Shown piece by piece: positions 1 to 14,040 of a DNA stretch of 64,000 nt. Position numbers and translations under genes: made by a program. Every line of letters starts with the position of its first letter. Position 1 is the stretch's first letter. The notes below the pieces were generated by a model, which worked only from the letters and a program-made list of their open reading frames with translations, searched no databases and was not told the DNA's origin. Source of the stretch: Nautilus pompilius (lineage: Eukaryota; Mollusca; Cephalopoda; Nautilida; Nautilidae); contig JACATO010000036.1 in NCBI GenBank assembly GCA_018389105.1, forward strand, positions 434,001-498,000. The letters are read 5' to 3'.

Positions 1-3000
1 GGAAGTCTCCATGGCACAAGTCTTTCACTTTCAAGCTTATTGCTTTTCCAATTGTGTGGAGAGAGAGGAAAAAAAAAGAAAGAAAATGAATGGATTCAGT
101 GTAAAGATATCTAATCAAAGGTTATGAGTCTTTCTTGTGTTACATTCATCTTCACATTCATATTTCTATCTGAGATATTAGAAAATACCTTTAGTGGTAT
201 TATTATCATTATTGCCAACTAATTAATATTAGCTATACAGTAGACTAAGATAATTACATATACAAAAATATAGCTTTGTCATATTTGATAAAGCTAATAA
301 GGAAAACAGGAGATGAATAATTGTGGAAAATTATGATCTACTAAGGAAGCTTTGGTTGGGAAATCAGAAGATACTGGAAGACATTATGATTTGACATAAG
401 ATACGTCAACTGCTGCCTAGGTTTCATTCCAATCCAAGGCAGCGTCTTTCTAGGTTTTAGTTAGATTATAAAGCTAGAGTATGCATGCAAGGTTCTTATG
501 CTTTCTGCCTGACAAAATTTCAGGACTTTTTCTGAGTTTGTGGTGTTACTTCATGGCAACAATCATTGCATAACAATGTCCACCAGCCAGGTGTGCTTAT
601 CTGGCTAATGTATCTCTTTTTAAGTAATGTATACAACACTCTCAGTACCAAGAAATACTATCCAGGCTAAGTTTTTCCTTTTTATGATGTATATTAGAAT
701 TCTCATGCAGCAGACAGACAGACAGACACATGCACCCATCTATGCCTATAAATAAACAGAGTTGACTGAAAATTGAAAACGATGAGACAAAAATCTAGTG
801 CAATACGTGTTTACTCAATCTTTTACCATAATATAGCCTTCAAAAGTAACAGTAAATAATGATAACTATTCTGAGGCTTCAGTATATTTGGTTAATAAAA
901 GTCTGAATACTTAATGTTTTTCTTTTTCCGGCATCTCAAGATGTTGATAACATATATACAACACATCATTCTACTTGTGACAAACAGTACTAACTCGGTT
1001 ACAGACAATGTAGTGAGTTCTTTAGCAAAACACCCCTTTTCTTCTTCCTTTTAATGTTTATCATAACAATGACTCTCAGAACTTTTCAATCATCATGGCC
1101 ATTTTCTTGGACGATAATTTTAAAAATCTCTGCAATTTTTTTTAATTCATTAAAATTAACTATATTAGCATTAAAAAAATGCAGTATTAATTCATAGGCT
1201 AAAAAAAAACCTTCCAGATATCATTCAAACAAGAACCTAAAACAACCAAATATGATGGTTTACACAGGGGGTGGCGAGTTGTTACAACTTAATTTGTGCT
1301 ATTTTGTTGTTTAGAATGAAGGTTGGACAAACTTCAGCGTAGATGGATAGGAGTGTCTGCTAGTGGTATCACAAGTTGCCTGTGTGTGTGTGTGAGAGAA
1401 TCTTAGCTATACAGTACCTACGGCACTAAGCAGACCTGAAATGGAAGTATATGACCATAAGCAGAAATAATGGCAAACTGGTTTGACACTGATAGTAAAA
1501 TAATATAATATGGATGGTAATATACTGAACTGTTTTCAGTCTTGTTTGCGATCATGGATCATGAGGTTTCCTGTATAATGGTGGATCAAAAAAGTAAACA
1601 ATCACTTTATTTTTCTGGATTATGTTTGTTTATTATGAATTACTTTTATATTCTTTGAAATTGAGGAATATTCTAGGCAGAGAGTGGACATAAATGCTAC
1701 CTAGACTTTTCATAATATTTGTAAAATTAAGGATTTTTACAGGTCCAGGAGAGTTGTCATTTTATTCCCTGGATCATGTAGGGACCCTACACAGACATGA
1801 TATTTAATTAATGTGGAATTTAACCTGTTACTGGTAAAACATTTAGTAATGTTTGCAAATGTTTCTGTTAGATCAAAATCAAATTAACTATTACTAAGCT
1901 ATGATACAAAAAACAGGGGTAAACAGTTTTTGCATACATGAAATTAAATTGCAGACATAGAACTATGTATAGCTCACAGATGATTTAATGTCAAGGGTCA
2001 GAGAATGTTCATGGCGCTAAATATCAGACATGTTCTATGTTGCTAGTGATGATAGCTGCACAGCTATGGGCTATCAAGTCAGGTCACATTATTAGCCTGA
2101 TATAGTTTTGGAACAGAAAGTTTCCTGTCAGTTGGCTAGGACGAACGACTTCAACATAATGTTGTACACTCTTTCTGTTTTCACATCTGTAACCACAATT
2201 TTGGAAAAAACACAGGGCCAAGTGGTGCCTCAAATCATTAGGAGAGCACCCCTCTCAAAGTTATCGTGTTTAAACATAGCCATCTGCAAGAAATTCATGA
2301 CATCTAAGCCACACCATTATGTGCCCATCTACACGATCAATGTAAAAAATGACTCATCACTAAAGACAACACATTTACACTGTTGGGAATGCTAGTGATA
2401 GTGACAGCTGCCCAGTTTGAAGTAGTTATACTGGTGCATGGGAGTCAAGATGAGGTTCTGTATGGCCTGTGGGAGTGTAGTTTAGCAACTTGTGCCTGTC
2501 TTCTCATTGTGTTCCAATGAGAAGATGCTGGAGGAGTCAAATGATCTGCCTTAATGTTGTAGTGATGCTTCTGAAGCAATCCTGGAGGGGGAGAGTATGC
2601 CTTAAAATGTCTCTATCTTCATTGTGCCACAAATCTAACATTACCCAGACTATGAAGTTTCTGTTTTTGCTATAAACAGGTTGACACCACCTTTTCACAA
2701 TTATGGGAATAATCCATTCCAAACTGGGAGCACTGATCTGTTCAATATAGCCATTAGTGATAAAACTTCCCAAAAGTGACAAGCACCCCATGCCACACCT
2801 AGTGACAATAAACAATTTTTTTTTTAAAGTTCTAGGAGAAAGAAGCCAAGCAAATGCAAAATTACCACTTTCTCCATAAGACAAGGAAACAAATCTAGCC
2901 TGTCAAGAACAAGACTTCAGAAATATCTACAGAAACACTAAAAACAAAGAAGCTGACAAGTGCAGTTGTGGTTGATTTAATGCATATGGTGGAACAACAG

Positions 3001-6000
3001 TTCTTCCTGAAAGGTGAAACTTACGATGTTTTACAACAAAACAGATAAAACTTTGGATTTTCCTGATGGGATACAGTAGTCGCTTTATCTGTCTGACAAA
3101 AAGCCCAAGCTTAAAGGCAAAAAAATGTAAACGTAACAAGTCACAGAAGCTTACTGCAATCAAACCAAAAGGAGTTTTCAAATACCACCTTTCAGGAACT
3201 TCATTCTGGCTAAAGACAATAAGGAAGGCTTTCTTGCTTTGGTTTCTCTACAAGTCTCAGTCTAATCAGATGTATTTCCCATTGAACAGCTTAATACATG
3301 AGAACAAAACAGTGAGGATTTGTGTCAACAATGTTTAGGCTATGCCCTTGATTTAAAGCAGATATCAGACTGAGTTTGCAAGCTGCCTTTAGTACTGTTA
3401 AACTGGGGCACCAAGTGCTAATTTAAATGCAAATATTCCAGGAATGATAATTCTGTCCTTAGTTTGAAGAATGCTTGCAACTTCAGGTAAAGACTATGGA
3501 TAGAAACTAAATGCAGATGATATATTCAGCCCACTGCCACACAGAACAGAATGTACAGTGAATTGATTGTTAAAAAGTTTCATGTTACAGAGCCAGGAAA
3601 AAGCAACAGTTTAGTATAAGTGGAACAGGTCAATTGTCAGCAGATGCCTAAGTCTCATGACCATGAATAAGTTCTTGAAGTATAATCCTTGAATATGATT
3701 TGTCTAAATGCACAAGTAAGTAATTTACCTAAGTGTTACTGGAGTGATAAGCAGCATGTAGAATGTTTTTGTATATTTTTTTCTCCAGCCATGATGTACC
3801 CCTGTCTACTTATCAATACTTACATCTGCACCAGAAACTCTGATAAACAATGCCTTTACCTTTAAATGTTATGTACTTCTTAATCACACAGCTTGTCTTT
3901 AATCGGTTAATACATTTTGTGATCTCCAATTATTGTTTACAGGTAATAAATTCTGGTATGATTATGTTCCATATTGTATGTGATGACATTGTATGAAATG
4001 TAACACACAAAGCCAGATTAATGATGCCATTTTTGGAACCAAGTGCTAAAGCTAATGTAGCTCCCTGCACAGATTTTTATGAGAGGCTGGCCAGGCTAAA
4101 TCATACAATAAAAATATCTTTTCGTAGTAAGCCCAGTATCCATGATCTCCCATATGAGGTCCTCACCCCCTTGGTATTACGAGGGAGGACTTGTACTGGA
4201 CTAGGTGATAACATATCAGTTCTAAAGGCAATAAATGATTGTTAAGCATATGTTCTGCTCTACTCACAATATCCTGCATTTAGATGTGGATTGGCTGCTG
4301 ATGGTCTGCTGAATATAATCATTTTTTTGATTTAGCAGTATTTTGTATACCCTAACGTCCATCAGATTTTATCCTCTATCATCAACAGATCCTATATCAT
4401 CTAATGCACATGCATTTCATAGCCAGCATGGTCAATGATTATGTAACACACCATGTCACTCAAACAACAAGCATGTGAAATGGGGTTGAGCTTTCCTAGT
4501 AATGTGAAAAATGTTTAATGCCTGGAGTTTTTGCTCATCTTTTAAAAGTAAGATTGTCAAAAAAATGGTAAATGAAAAGTGTGACTAAAAAGTGAGTAAT
4601 TAATCTGTGATCTGGCTAAAACATTTAAAGTTTTGAGCTTAACATGCTTATCAGAAATTGAGAATGATTTACAAATGCAGATTTACAAAGTATTGCTGAA
4701 CGAAAAAACAATTAGAGTCATAATTTGTCAAACACTTGAAGTAATTAGCAAAGTGAACAAACCTCCAGCACTGGAGATGTTAAACAGAAATACTGAACAA
4801 ATATTGGGCAGTACTGCTTCAATTGTGAGGATTGCCAGGTGTGCGATACTTTTTTTTTAAGGCTGAAGTACCTGTCTATGTGTAGAATAGTCTCCCCACC
4901 TCCATCACCACCAGCCACCCAGAGTTCTGTTGGTATAGCTGATGATGAAGATTTCTGTTGATTGGGTATAAGTGGTACAAAAGTGGTATTACTACTATTA
5001 CTACTTTCGTGATACCCTGCCAAAAATGCCAAATAGCATCAAACCTAGGAGAAAATAAGCCATTTATCTAAGTGTTATGTCAGTCAGTACAATATATATA
5101 TTTCCATGTCTAATTTAAATGTGCAATGGAGATCACTAAGATTTACTTTAGCAATGATCAACCATTTTAATAAAACTGGAATAATACAGATGAGGCATCT
5201 GACTAAAGATTAACGACAGTCAACATGGCAATTCCTTGATTGGAATTCAACACAGCTAGATTTAAAAACATTTTTCCAAAAAATATTTATAAATAAAACT
5301 GCTTTCTACAGGTGATCAATCACAGGCATGGTCACTTGCAGGTGTATCTTTTTTTGATGGGTTTTTTAAAATTTTTTTTTTTTTTAGAAGTTTATATATC
5401 ATTGGTGTGGTTTGTTTCATTCACCAGTTTCTACAAGGGGGGACCTGACTCCCTGGGAAGGGAATGTGGTGCCACAGTTATCCTGCTCCAGGAAGGCTTG
5501 GCAAGAAACCAACCATGGCAAACCAATACCTTACCATAACCACTGGCCATCCATCTTTAAAGTTTAAATGACTAAATAGATACTGCTAATATTTCTAAAG
5601 TAAAAGCCCTTTCTACTCTGAACCATTCCTAATGCAAAAAAAGAGAGAGAGAGAGATGGGGAGAAAGAGAGAGAACCTCTGTTCATCTGAGAAAGCTAAA
5701 AATTATCCAGATAATTAGGGTGAATGTAGATGTCAGTGCCAACACTAAATAGTACCTGAAAAACTGGTCCGGACAAAGTAAAACTGCAACTATTCACAAC
5801 AGGTATCTCGTTTCTAACAACATGATGATGACTGACTAGCATCAAGACTTGATAATGTAATGTCTATGAGGCCACGTCTATCAAAACAATGCTTAAGCAT
5901 ATAAAGTTTATTCGTATATAGGAAACGGTGCTAAATGCTGTCAACTGTCATTGACGGTAAGCAGAAAAGTAAAATTAAAAAACATTTTTGGAAAAAAGAG

Positions 6001-6890
6001 GACTGAGAGGCTAGCTGGCCGGAATAGGTACGAAATTCTTTGTACAGTACTCAATACTTTGTGAGCAAATTATATACCATGGAAACAATTTATAAATCAG
6101 TAAATAATACTCTCAGCCTATGAGCTTTTCATTAATGAATCTATTTCAGCAGGACAACACTTAAATCAACCACATGCCACCAAAGAAGCTGTTTAGTCAG
6201 TCCCCGCTGACTTAAAAAAAGTAGATAGGTTTTCAGAACTCAGTTACTTGAATGAGAAGTATAACACGGTACATTTCTAGCTAACCTCCTCAGTAGAACA
6301 ACAAAATCTGCTCTTGTTTTCCAATCAGTTTGCTGCTGCAAGCTATTATGTAAAACACTTTGTGTGTTGGACCAGGGATCTCTCCTGGAATTCTGCTTAG
6401 ATGCGGAAGAAGTAACACAAATGGCAGACAGACAGCATGCGTGATTATTTGGAAGATTGGTAAAGAGTGGTCAGAATGACTAGTAAATGCAGAAGAGATT
6501 TTTTTGCTTGCTGTATGGATGAGAAAATTCCAGAAGTCTGAAAAAGTGATGACTGTTGATCTTGATCTTACAGTGTTTCACATCCCACAAACATTTAAAC
6601 AACCAACATTTGTTTATGTTCTGGTACCTGCTTCTCTGAGAGGGAATTTGAGAGATGAGACCACATACGTTCATATGCTCTAACTGTTAATGAAAAATAA
6701 CCTAGTTAGACATGCATTAACAGGATGCTGTAAAAAAAATAAGATTAAATTTGATGGTTCTTTCATGCTTAGCATCTCTGTCCATAAAATTTAATCACCA
6801 TAAATTGTCAGTTGAGCACGACTTCAGCACCAATGAAACAGTAACCATAAAATTTTGGCAGTCTGATAAAAATTTTGGTGGGCGACTTAC
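1..6890. other. Non-coding, probable intron 3' of the exon
   Basis: AT-rich DNA with no supported gene. It lies downstream of the minus-strand donor site at 6890, so it is probably intron. Short open frames on both strands between about 2100 and 3340 show no recognisable domain, no splice-site pairing and conflicting frames, so I do not call them. There is a small GC-richer patch near 5430-5550 of unknown origin, a purine (GA)n run near 5640-5680, a short (TG)n near 1380-1394 and scattered A/T runs. No tRNA, rRNA or transposon terminus was seen. Confidence 0.5.
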
Positions 6891-7013
6891 ATCACTTAGT
6901 CGATCTCCTGATATACTTCTTGGCGGACCATTTGTTTGAGACTGTTCTAACGGGCAACTGGAATCTTCATCATCATCTATCCCTTGCGAGCTCTCTGGAG
7001 GCGTGGAGCATTC
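6891..7013 (-). CDS. Candidate internal coding exon, 41 codons, gene not recognised
   Basis: On the minus strand this 123-bp block is open throughout and has good splice signals at both ends. On the high-coordinate side a T-rich tract ends in TTTGTTCAG just before GAATGC. On the low side GAT is followed by GTAAGT, a consensus donor. Both junctions fall between codons (phase 0-0), so the exon could be skipped without a frameshift. The peptide starts ECSTPPESSQG, runs through an acidic IDDDEDSS stretch and ends PRSISGDRLSD. It is rich in Ser, Pro, Asp and Glu with no hydrophobic core, as in disordered linkers of nuclear regulators. I do not recognise the protein. The isolated setting in tens of kilobases of non-coding DNA fits a gene with giant introns. 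That it is exonic is likely; its function is unknown. Confidence 0.72.
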
Positions 7014-8422
7014 CTGAACAAACAAAACACAAAACTACCATGAGCTGTTATGTGTGGAGTCAGGTATTCCACAAACAACAAGAAAAGTGATAGATACTGG
7101 AATAATTCGCAACTGGCCACGTCAAAGGTGAAGAATGAACTTTATTCAAGAAGATCCTCCAAAACAAATAAATGAATATGAAAACCAAAAAAAGAAGAAG
7201 AATTGTATGTCTTTTTTTGCAGCCATAGTCAACTTAAGCAGGAAATGGTTATGTGGCGAGTATTTGTGCATCAGATTATAATGAACTAGTTATTTTAAAC
7301 CCCTCACCCAAGCTTCCATTTTTCATGGAGAATTTAAATGAAGTAGATTTATCAAATGGACTGGAAATGATTTCAAAGACACAGAAACCACGTTCGTAAA
7401 CAGTCGAGAAAACCAATGTAAACGAGTACTGGTATGCTGATACTAAATGACTGGTTCCTGCTAATGTTTATTTAGTATTTGTAGATCAAATAACTTCACT
7501 TAAGCACTCTTTGAATCTTCCTGAAAAAAGATTAATAGGAGAGCAGCTGGCTGTATGTATCTTTACTGCTCTCCTGCGTTCAGAGAGATGGTTTTTAAAA
7601 CTTTCCTTATGTCAGTTCCAGCCAGCTTATTAAATGTAACAACACACAATATCTTTTGAGACTCTTAAGTTTTACAATCCCCCCCCTTTTTTTGTTGTCA
7701 GAAACGAGACATTGGTGAATCATAAAAAAAAGGTACTTTTACAATTCATAATTAAATTGTAAACTTGTAAAGAGCGAACCTAATATTTAATACACAGAAA
7801 TGGTTTTAGATTTAACTTGTTACCTGTGAACACCAGAAAACGTTGGCCACAACATAAACATACAGCGAACTTGTTTCATTGAAGTTACATGAAATCTGAC
7901 CTCTGCATCTCTGGTTTCTGTTATTTCGAGAAACTTGAGAAAACAAAATTAAAACAGAAACCCATTGCTATAGTTCTTTTTCCGTTGATGCCAGAAATGA
8001 ATATAATAATCATAATTTTAATTTTTTTTACAAGCAAATGCTAACAAAAGGAAGTGCACCTTGAAGACTGCTCAGAAGCCCCTAATTGTACTTATGGTCA
8101 CCGGGGCTGATACCCTAACACATTTCCCTTTCTTACTCACTGCTGTAAGATATCCTTAGAGCGCAGAAATCCGGACAGGGAATTTGATAAAAATAAAGAA
8201 TAAAACATTTAAATTCCATAAAATGTTGTATTAAATAGTATTACTTAAAATTTAAAAAAAAAAAACAATACAAATACCATTAAAAAAAAAAAATTCTAAA
8301 TGATATATTTGAGTTGATATTCAATTAAAGTATCATCATTCTTTGTACAGTATAAGATACTAAAACAATTATAGAATTGCCTCCCTTTTCTGCCAATCTG
8401 GCCTCACTTCCACATTCTAAGC
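7014..8422. other. Non-coding, probable intron 5' of the exon
   Basis: Begins with the T-rich acceptor tract of the minus-strand exon and continues as AT-rich unique-looking sequence with A/T homopolymers near 7680-7690, 8256-8266 and 8282-8292. No open frame, RNA gene or repeat boundary is supported before the hAT target duplication at 8415-8422. Confidence 0.5.
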
Positions 8423-9283
8423 CAGTGGTTCCCAACCAGTGGGCCGCAAAGTGTTTTCTGGGGGGGGGGGGGGGTCATGGAACCCTGGAAGTTTCAATTT
8501 TTGTCATATGACTGAGTCAAAAAACTGCTCATGAGTATGTATTTGTTTTGCTTACATGTACCATATTTGCCAGCTTATAAGATGCACTTTTTTCCAGAAA
8601 GAAGTATACAAAAGTTACCCTGCATCCAATACGCTGGTATCACCGATGGGAGGCCGAGTGCCAAAGGTGTAAGGCTTGTCTCCCATGGCAGACACTCCCT
8701 GTTGCGACACCCTCTGCGGTAATACACTTGCATCACCGCCCTCCCCTCCTGTGGCTTCCTGTCGCTCTACCACCCTCATAGAAGCATGGACAATACACGC
8801 TGGCGACAAAGGGCGGAACTCAAACTGTTACCTTAGTAGGACTCACGCAATCGAGCCGCACTCCCATTGGGGCCTGCAGTTAAAAGACTCGGACCACGAT
8901 GCCTGGGGCAGAGCACACTACAAGGACTGGACTGTGATTTCGGCCAGACGCACACCAGCCAGCTCGATTTTAGGCAAACTTGGGCACCAACACGACACAC
9001 CACACAGCTGTTCTGATCAGAGGTAGAGTTCGCTGATACCAGTGGATTTCTGTTTAGCTGTTGCGAATTTACTATATGTGCAGATGTTGTTCCCAAAAAA
9101 ATCACTAAAATAATTTTCAATAAATGTATGATGAAATGTACTAAAACTCTTTTTTATGTGATTTTGTTTTGCTAAATTTATTCTTTGATATTTTTTTTCC
9201 AATTATGGAAGTGTAACAGGGGGTGGCAGGTCTTCTGAGTATTAGAAAAAGGTCCATGAGTCCAAAAAGATTGGGAACCACTG
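8423..9283. mobile_element. Non-autonomous hAT-type element with 8-bp target duplication
   Basis: The left end reads CAGTGGTTCCCAA and the right end is its complement, TTGGGAACCACTG. Both are flanked by the same 8-bp sequence, TTCTAAGC, at 8415-8422 and 9284-9291. A perfect 8-bp duplication plus a CAGTGG-type terminus is the hAT signature. The element is 861 bp and encodes no transposase. Open frames of about 60-116 codons on both strands in the GC-rich middle overlap one another and look like composition effects. A run of 15 G lies at 8460-8474 just inside the left end. A second terminus-like sequence starts near 8561 inside it and is described separately. Transposition would need a hAT transposase supplied elsewhere. 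The perfect duplication suggests a fairly young insertion. Confidence 0.88.
8561..8600 (+). mobile_element. Possible nested terminus of a pogo-like element
   Basis: After a TA dinucleotide the sequence CCATATTTGCCAGCTTATAA, followed by GATGCAC and a T run, resembles the class of termini with an ATAAG core that also ends the element at 59904-61289 (there GTACCATATTTTTCTGAGAA then TAAG). No matching inverted end was found before 9283, so this is either a truncated insertion captured inside the hAT element or a chance likeness. Confidence 0.35.
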
Positions 9284-12200
9284 TTCTAAGCAATAGATTT
9301 TCTAAACTTCACTGCACATACACTTAATATATCTATTTGATGACTTCCATCTTGCTTAACTTGCAACCATGGGTAACTGCCAAGCTTTGCTGCTTAGAGC
9401 TCAGCTCCTAGAGAGGTTTCAAATCAACAAACATCCTCAGTTTTGAGCTGCCAATTATAGAGTAGGTAGCTCCAGCTAAATTAAAATGCAGCCACATCAA
9501 TAAACTGCTTTCCTGTGACTCAGATCCTAGTAACAAGATTGATGAATGTTTTGGCAGCAAGATTCTACAGCAAAGGAATTACAGTAACTTCTTAAAAATA
9601 CAAAACATGACTGCAGAGAGACAGTACTCATCTTTCTTTAAAGCAGTAAGAGTTGGCATTTATATAAATTTCTTTAATGCCTCTCTTGTAAGCGCTGAAG
9701 GCATCTACCCGCACTGACTGACTACTTCTGTTTCCAATAAATTTTCACATATGATAATAGTTTTATCTTCATCCAATATCATTAGCAGTATGTTACTAGA
9801 TTTTCCAAAATCTCCTGGTGTTTGGAAAATTAACTCTCACTCTCAATTTCTCATTGCACCTAGTCTATATAATTTTTTTTTGGATTTTAACACTTTTTTC
9901 CTCAAACATCACTCCTTTTATGGCCTATAAAATTCTTTAAAGAGTAACCAAGTTTAGACAGATGTGTTGAGAAACACGATTGGACTCATAAGATGACTTT
10001 ATAGTAAGGTGGCCGGCCTATTAGCCTAGCTAACCAAACCATCCATCTTTTTATTCAAATGTCTAAATGAATATTATTATTATATATTTTTTAAAGTGGT
10101 TACCTAAAAACTAATGCAATCATTATACTGGAGGCGAATACTATATGTATGACTCTGCCTGCACTCTCTTAATCACCATCGCTGATAAGTAGAAAACCTG
10201 TATCGAAAGTTGATTGTTGACATAGAAAACTATGGAGAGAAGCGTCCTTAAGTTGAACCGAAGTGAGCTACAATAATAAATAGTTGGCTAGCAGTAATCA
10301 TCGACACTAGTACAATCTTTGAATGAGAATAAAAAAAAAACAAAATACAGCAAAAACCTGAGCTTTCACTGACACTTCAATTAGATCTATCAAAGTAATA
10401 AGACAAAAAAAAAAGAGAATAATAGAGGAAATATTCAAAGAAGAAAAATCTGAATGTAAACAAAATGTTTTAGCTCTGTGCTTCCTTATGTGATAACGTT
10501 AACAGAAATGTTTGGTCTTATTCTTACAAACAAAACAAAAATTCAATCATCAAGTTTTAACCAGTTTCGCACTGTTGGAAACATTGTTTACCCAAGTTAC
10601 GCAGAAGAGAAACATCCGGTTTACATTTTATTGAACTTTCCTTTCTTTCTTAATTCTTTCCCTTCACAAAATGGTTAAGAACCTATTTTCCCCATTATTC
10701 TATGTTTGTCTTATGACTTATGTTCATTTATTTCCATTTAAAGAGTATACCAGTATCAAGAAACACCAAAGTCATTCGAGTCCCCATCAGAAATTCTGTT
10801 TCCCTGCCTCACCTTATTTCTCATGAACCATAGCAGCTAATTATACAGAGAAAATGAGTTTATTTCAGTACATATTTTCCACACCATCATGTATTTTGGT
10901 TTAAATGAAAGGAGGAAATCCACCTGCAGAACAATAAGATAAAAAAAACCCAAAAAAAAAAAACAAACTCATGATCGTAGATTGGAAAATTTACATGGCC
11001 TGAGTTTAATGCAAAGAATGGGGAAATCTATTGTGAATGACATAGAAAATTCCAATATATAGCTGGAAAAAACAGCGCATTTTCACAGACAGTATGTTTT
11101 TTTTTTAATATCTGCAATGTAAATGGTCATCACCAAAGCAGATGGCATCAATGGTGTACAGGGGCACATAAGGTTAGACAAGCACCACATTTGGCTCCAA
11201 TGAACCACAAAATGAGAAATATAAATGAAAAAAACTCTTGCCAAACTAGAAAAAAATAACATAGCCTTCTATACAGCCAGGGATGGGCTGCATCTAAAAA
11301 ACAAGATCCAAATCTGAGAGACATATTTGAATGGCAACAGGCCAATTCTAAGATAATTAGATACAGTACATCATTCTATTGACAGCACACATTTTTTTCT
11401 CTGCTAGGAAATGACTGGTGAAACTTTCACAAGCCACAAAGATCTGGAAATAATGTGAGAATTCCTGAGAAGTGAGAATAAACCATAAAGACCATAGAGA
11501 TTCCAAATGGTACAGCACAAGAGCTTAATGACAGTTTAGTGGCTAAAGTAATTGCAGTTGCTGGTGGAAACTGAAAGGATAAATAGTTGCAATGGGATCT
11601 TATGACATATCTGTCGTTATAAGAAAAATTCAGATAAGCAATCCCTTAGTTACTGGTAATTCATTGTGTTCCTCATAATCTGGAATTAGCAGCACTTGAT
11701 ACTATGAAAGATTAACATTTTTTTAAAAATATGTCAGTCAGTTCACAAACATTACTCTCCCAAAGTTCCCACCCAAATTAAGAAACTTGCAAATATCATG
11801 GAAAAAAGGTTTCTCATACCTATTAATCTGACAGAAACTAGGTGGCTCCAACATCTATAGAAAGCACTGGAATGTAAGAAAGGGACAGAAAAATTCTGCA
11901 CAAACAAATTTTTCAATAGTCCATTTTATGTTAGATGTTTTGAGCTTCATTAAGTCTTCTGCATCCAAAGGATGATATCACATTAACTTCAGCCAAAGAA
12001 GATTTATAATTGGAAGAGATGAGGCAAAAATAGGCAGATTTATGCAAGATTTTGAGGTAGGTCCAGTATTTAATCAGTTACTCTTCAAAGAGGTGCAAAT
12101 GACACTTTAACAGCGTTGTTAAGCCGCACAGTAAGCAACAAAAGCATTGCTTATTTGGCCACACGGTTTGCTGGCATAGTGAGATGCCAAGTCAATGCTT

Positions 12201-13982
12201 AATCCAACACTCCTGCCAGTTAACACAAACTGGATTTGGCTGCCTATGGAGAAGAAAGCATTCAACTTCTTGTTAATCACTTTAGGGCACTTCTTGAAGG
12301 GAGTCACTTTAACTTTGAATGTATGAAAAGAATGAAGTGAATTATAAAAGTGTGCATCTCAAACAGCTACTACCATCTACTTTCAAAGCTCTTTGGCAAA
12401 CAGTTCTTCAGAGGGATTCCTGAATGTGTTAATGATTCTAAAGATAGTGTTTGCATTGCCACTAGCCAGGAGATGTTGTGAAAGAGGATTTTCTATAATA
12501 GGGGAAAAACAAGACAAACTAGATCATGTCTGGCTGTTGACATACTCGATCTTCTAATGCATATCTACAATGAATCTTGCTCATTTGATGAATCTTACCT
12601 TAGATCAGCAACTGAATTTTTGCAGATATCTGGTATGAGGACAAGATTTAAATATAAGGCAATAAGGAATTTTGAATAAAGGAAAATATTAACTCAACTT
12701 TCCCAAATGTGTAGTAGTCCAAAAATTTGTCAAGTCTACACAACCTATCTTTAAAAAAAAATGTAATTATAAAAATATAATAATAAATTAATCATAAAAA
12801 ACATTAAAAATCATAAATAAATACAAGTGAGGTACATATAAAATTCTTCATGCTTATCATATGACTCATTAAGGTACAAAAGTTTTGCTTAAACTGCCAT
12901 TGCTCAGTAATGTAGTAGAAATGGCTGATCCTTAGAGACCATGCCTGTAAGGCACACTTTCTAGTAAATTTTGTATGAAAAATTGTTTAACTATCAAGCT
13001 ACTGATCCTTGTAAATGGCAAACAATTAAATAGAGCCATACAACATCATTTACTGTTTCTGCCTGGCTGTGCAACAACAGGAAATCTCAAGGTGATGACT
13101 ATGCATTCAGGTATAGAATAGTAGTCAGTCAGTAAATAAATAACTGATACCTCAGTAAATTTCACACATGGCTAAATGTGCAACTCAGATTTATAAAACA
13201 GATAATAATTAACAATGCAGACATGTTAGAAAGCAGTGCTAGTACAATAGCAAGGGATAGGTATGCTAAAGTTCCATAGCTGAATAAACTGCTAAGGTAC
13301 AAGGTAATTCAATAAGCAGATTACTCCACTTTTGTTTTCAATGAACCAAATGAAAGCATTCTGTCATTTTTTTTTTCTTTCTAAAACAGAGTTCAGATAA
13401 AAAAAAACATTTAATTAACAATAAAAAACTATTAGTAAATAAGATATTGAAAAGATTACAGGTATCCAAAATTTTCAACACCTGCAAAAAGTAACCATCT
13501 TAGAAACTTCAAGAATATTGCAGAAAAGCATCTTCATCAAAGACTAACATAGCAGTTAGTGCAATTGGTCTGGCTAGCCAATCAATGACATATCAACTCT
13601 TTCCGAGAGGTTTGAAATGGAAATGATTTTTAAAAAACTACATTACCTTTGTCTTTCATTTGTGCATTTTGTTCTTTTTTTTGGTTATATTGCTAATTTC
13701 TATTTTTGTTTTTCATACAATGAATTATCATAATGGACCCTCTGCAAATTAGAAGGGAATAATGTACGAGTCTCTGATGCTGCAATGAATCAGCAACTAT
13801 CAGATGAAGATAAACACACACACAGATGGCATGCAAATAAATAAAAATAGCTTTGCTTACTAATCATTTAGAACCATTAATAATATGGCATAGTTTCCCA
13901 TCATTTATGACAAGGCACCAATTAACACACCTCCATACAAATGAAATCAGGTGTACAGCGGGTCATAAAGCATACGAGGCAA

Positions 13983-14026
<44 letters not shown>

Positions 14027-14040
14027 TGTGTGCGCGCGCA
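13983..14040. repeat. Compound (CT)n-(GT)n-(GC)n microsatellite
   Basis: Alternating CT passes into GT with a single interruption (GG) and then into GCGCGC. The alternating purine-pyrimidine GT/GC part has Z-DNA-forming potential in principle. Confidence 0.97.

Noticed and set aside
2108-3338. Cluster of open frames of 60-115 codons on both strands
   Set aside because: No recognisable domain, conflicting overlapping frames and no paired splice sites. It may be a very old repeat, but nothing supports that directly.
11485-11575. Plus-strand protein-like stretch reading IEIPNGTAQELNDSLVAKVI
   Set aside because: It looks less random than its surroundings but is only about 30 codons long, has no splice sites and could not be linked to any family or to neighbouring frames.
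12119-12307. Minus-strand frame of 62 codons with protein-like composition
   Set aside because: No family recognised, no continuation on either side and no donor/acceptor pair. It could be a repeat relic; too weak to call.
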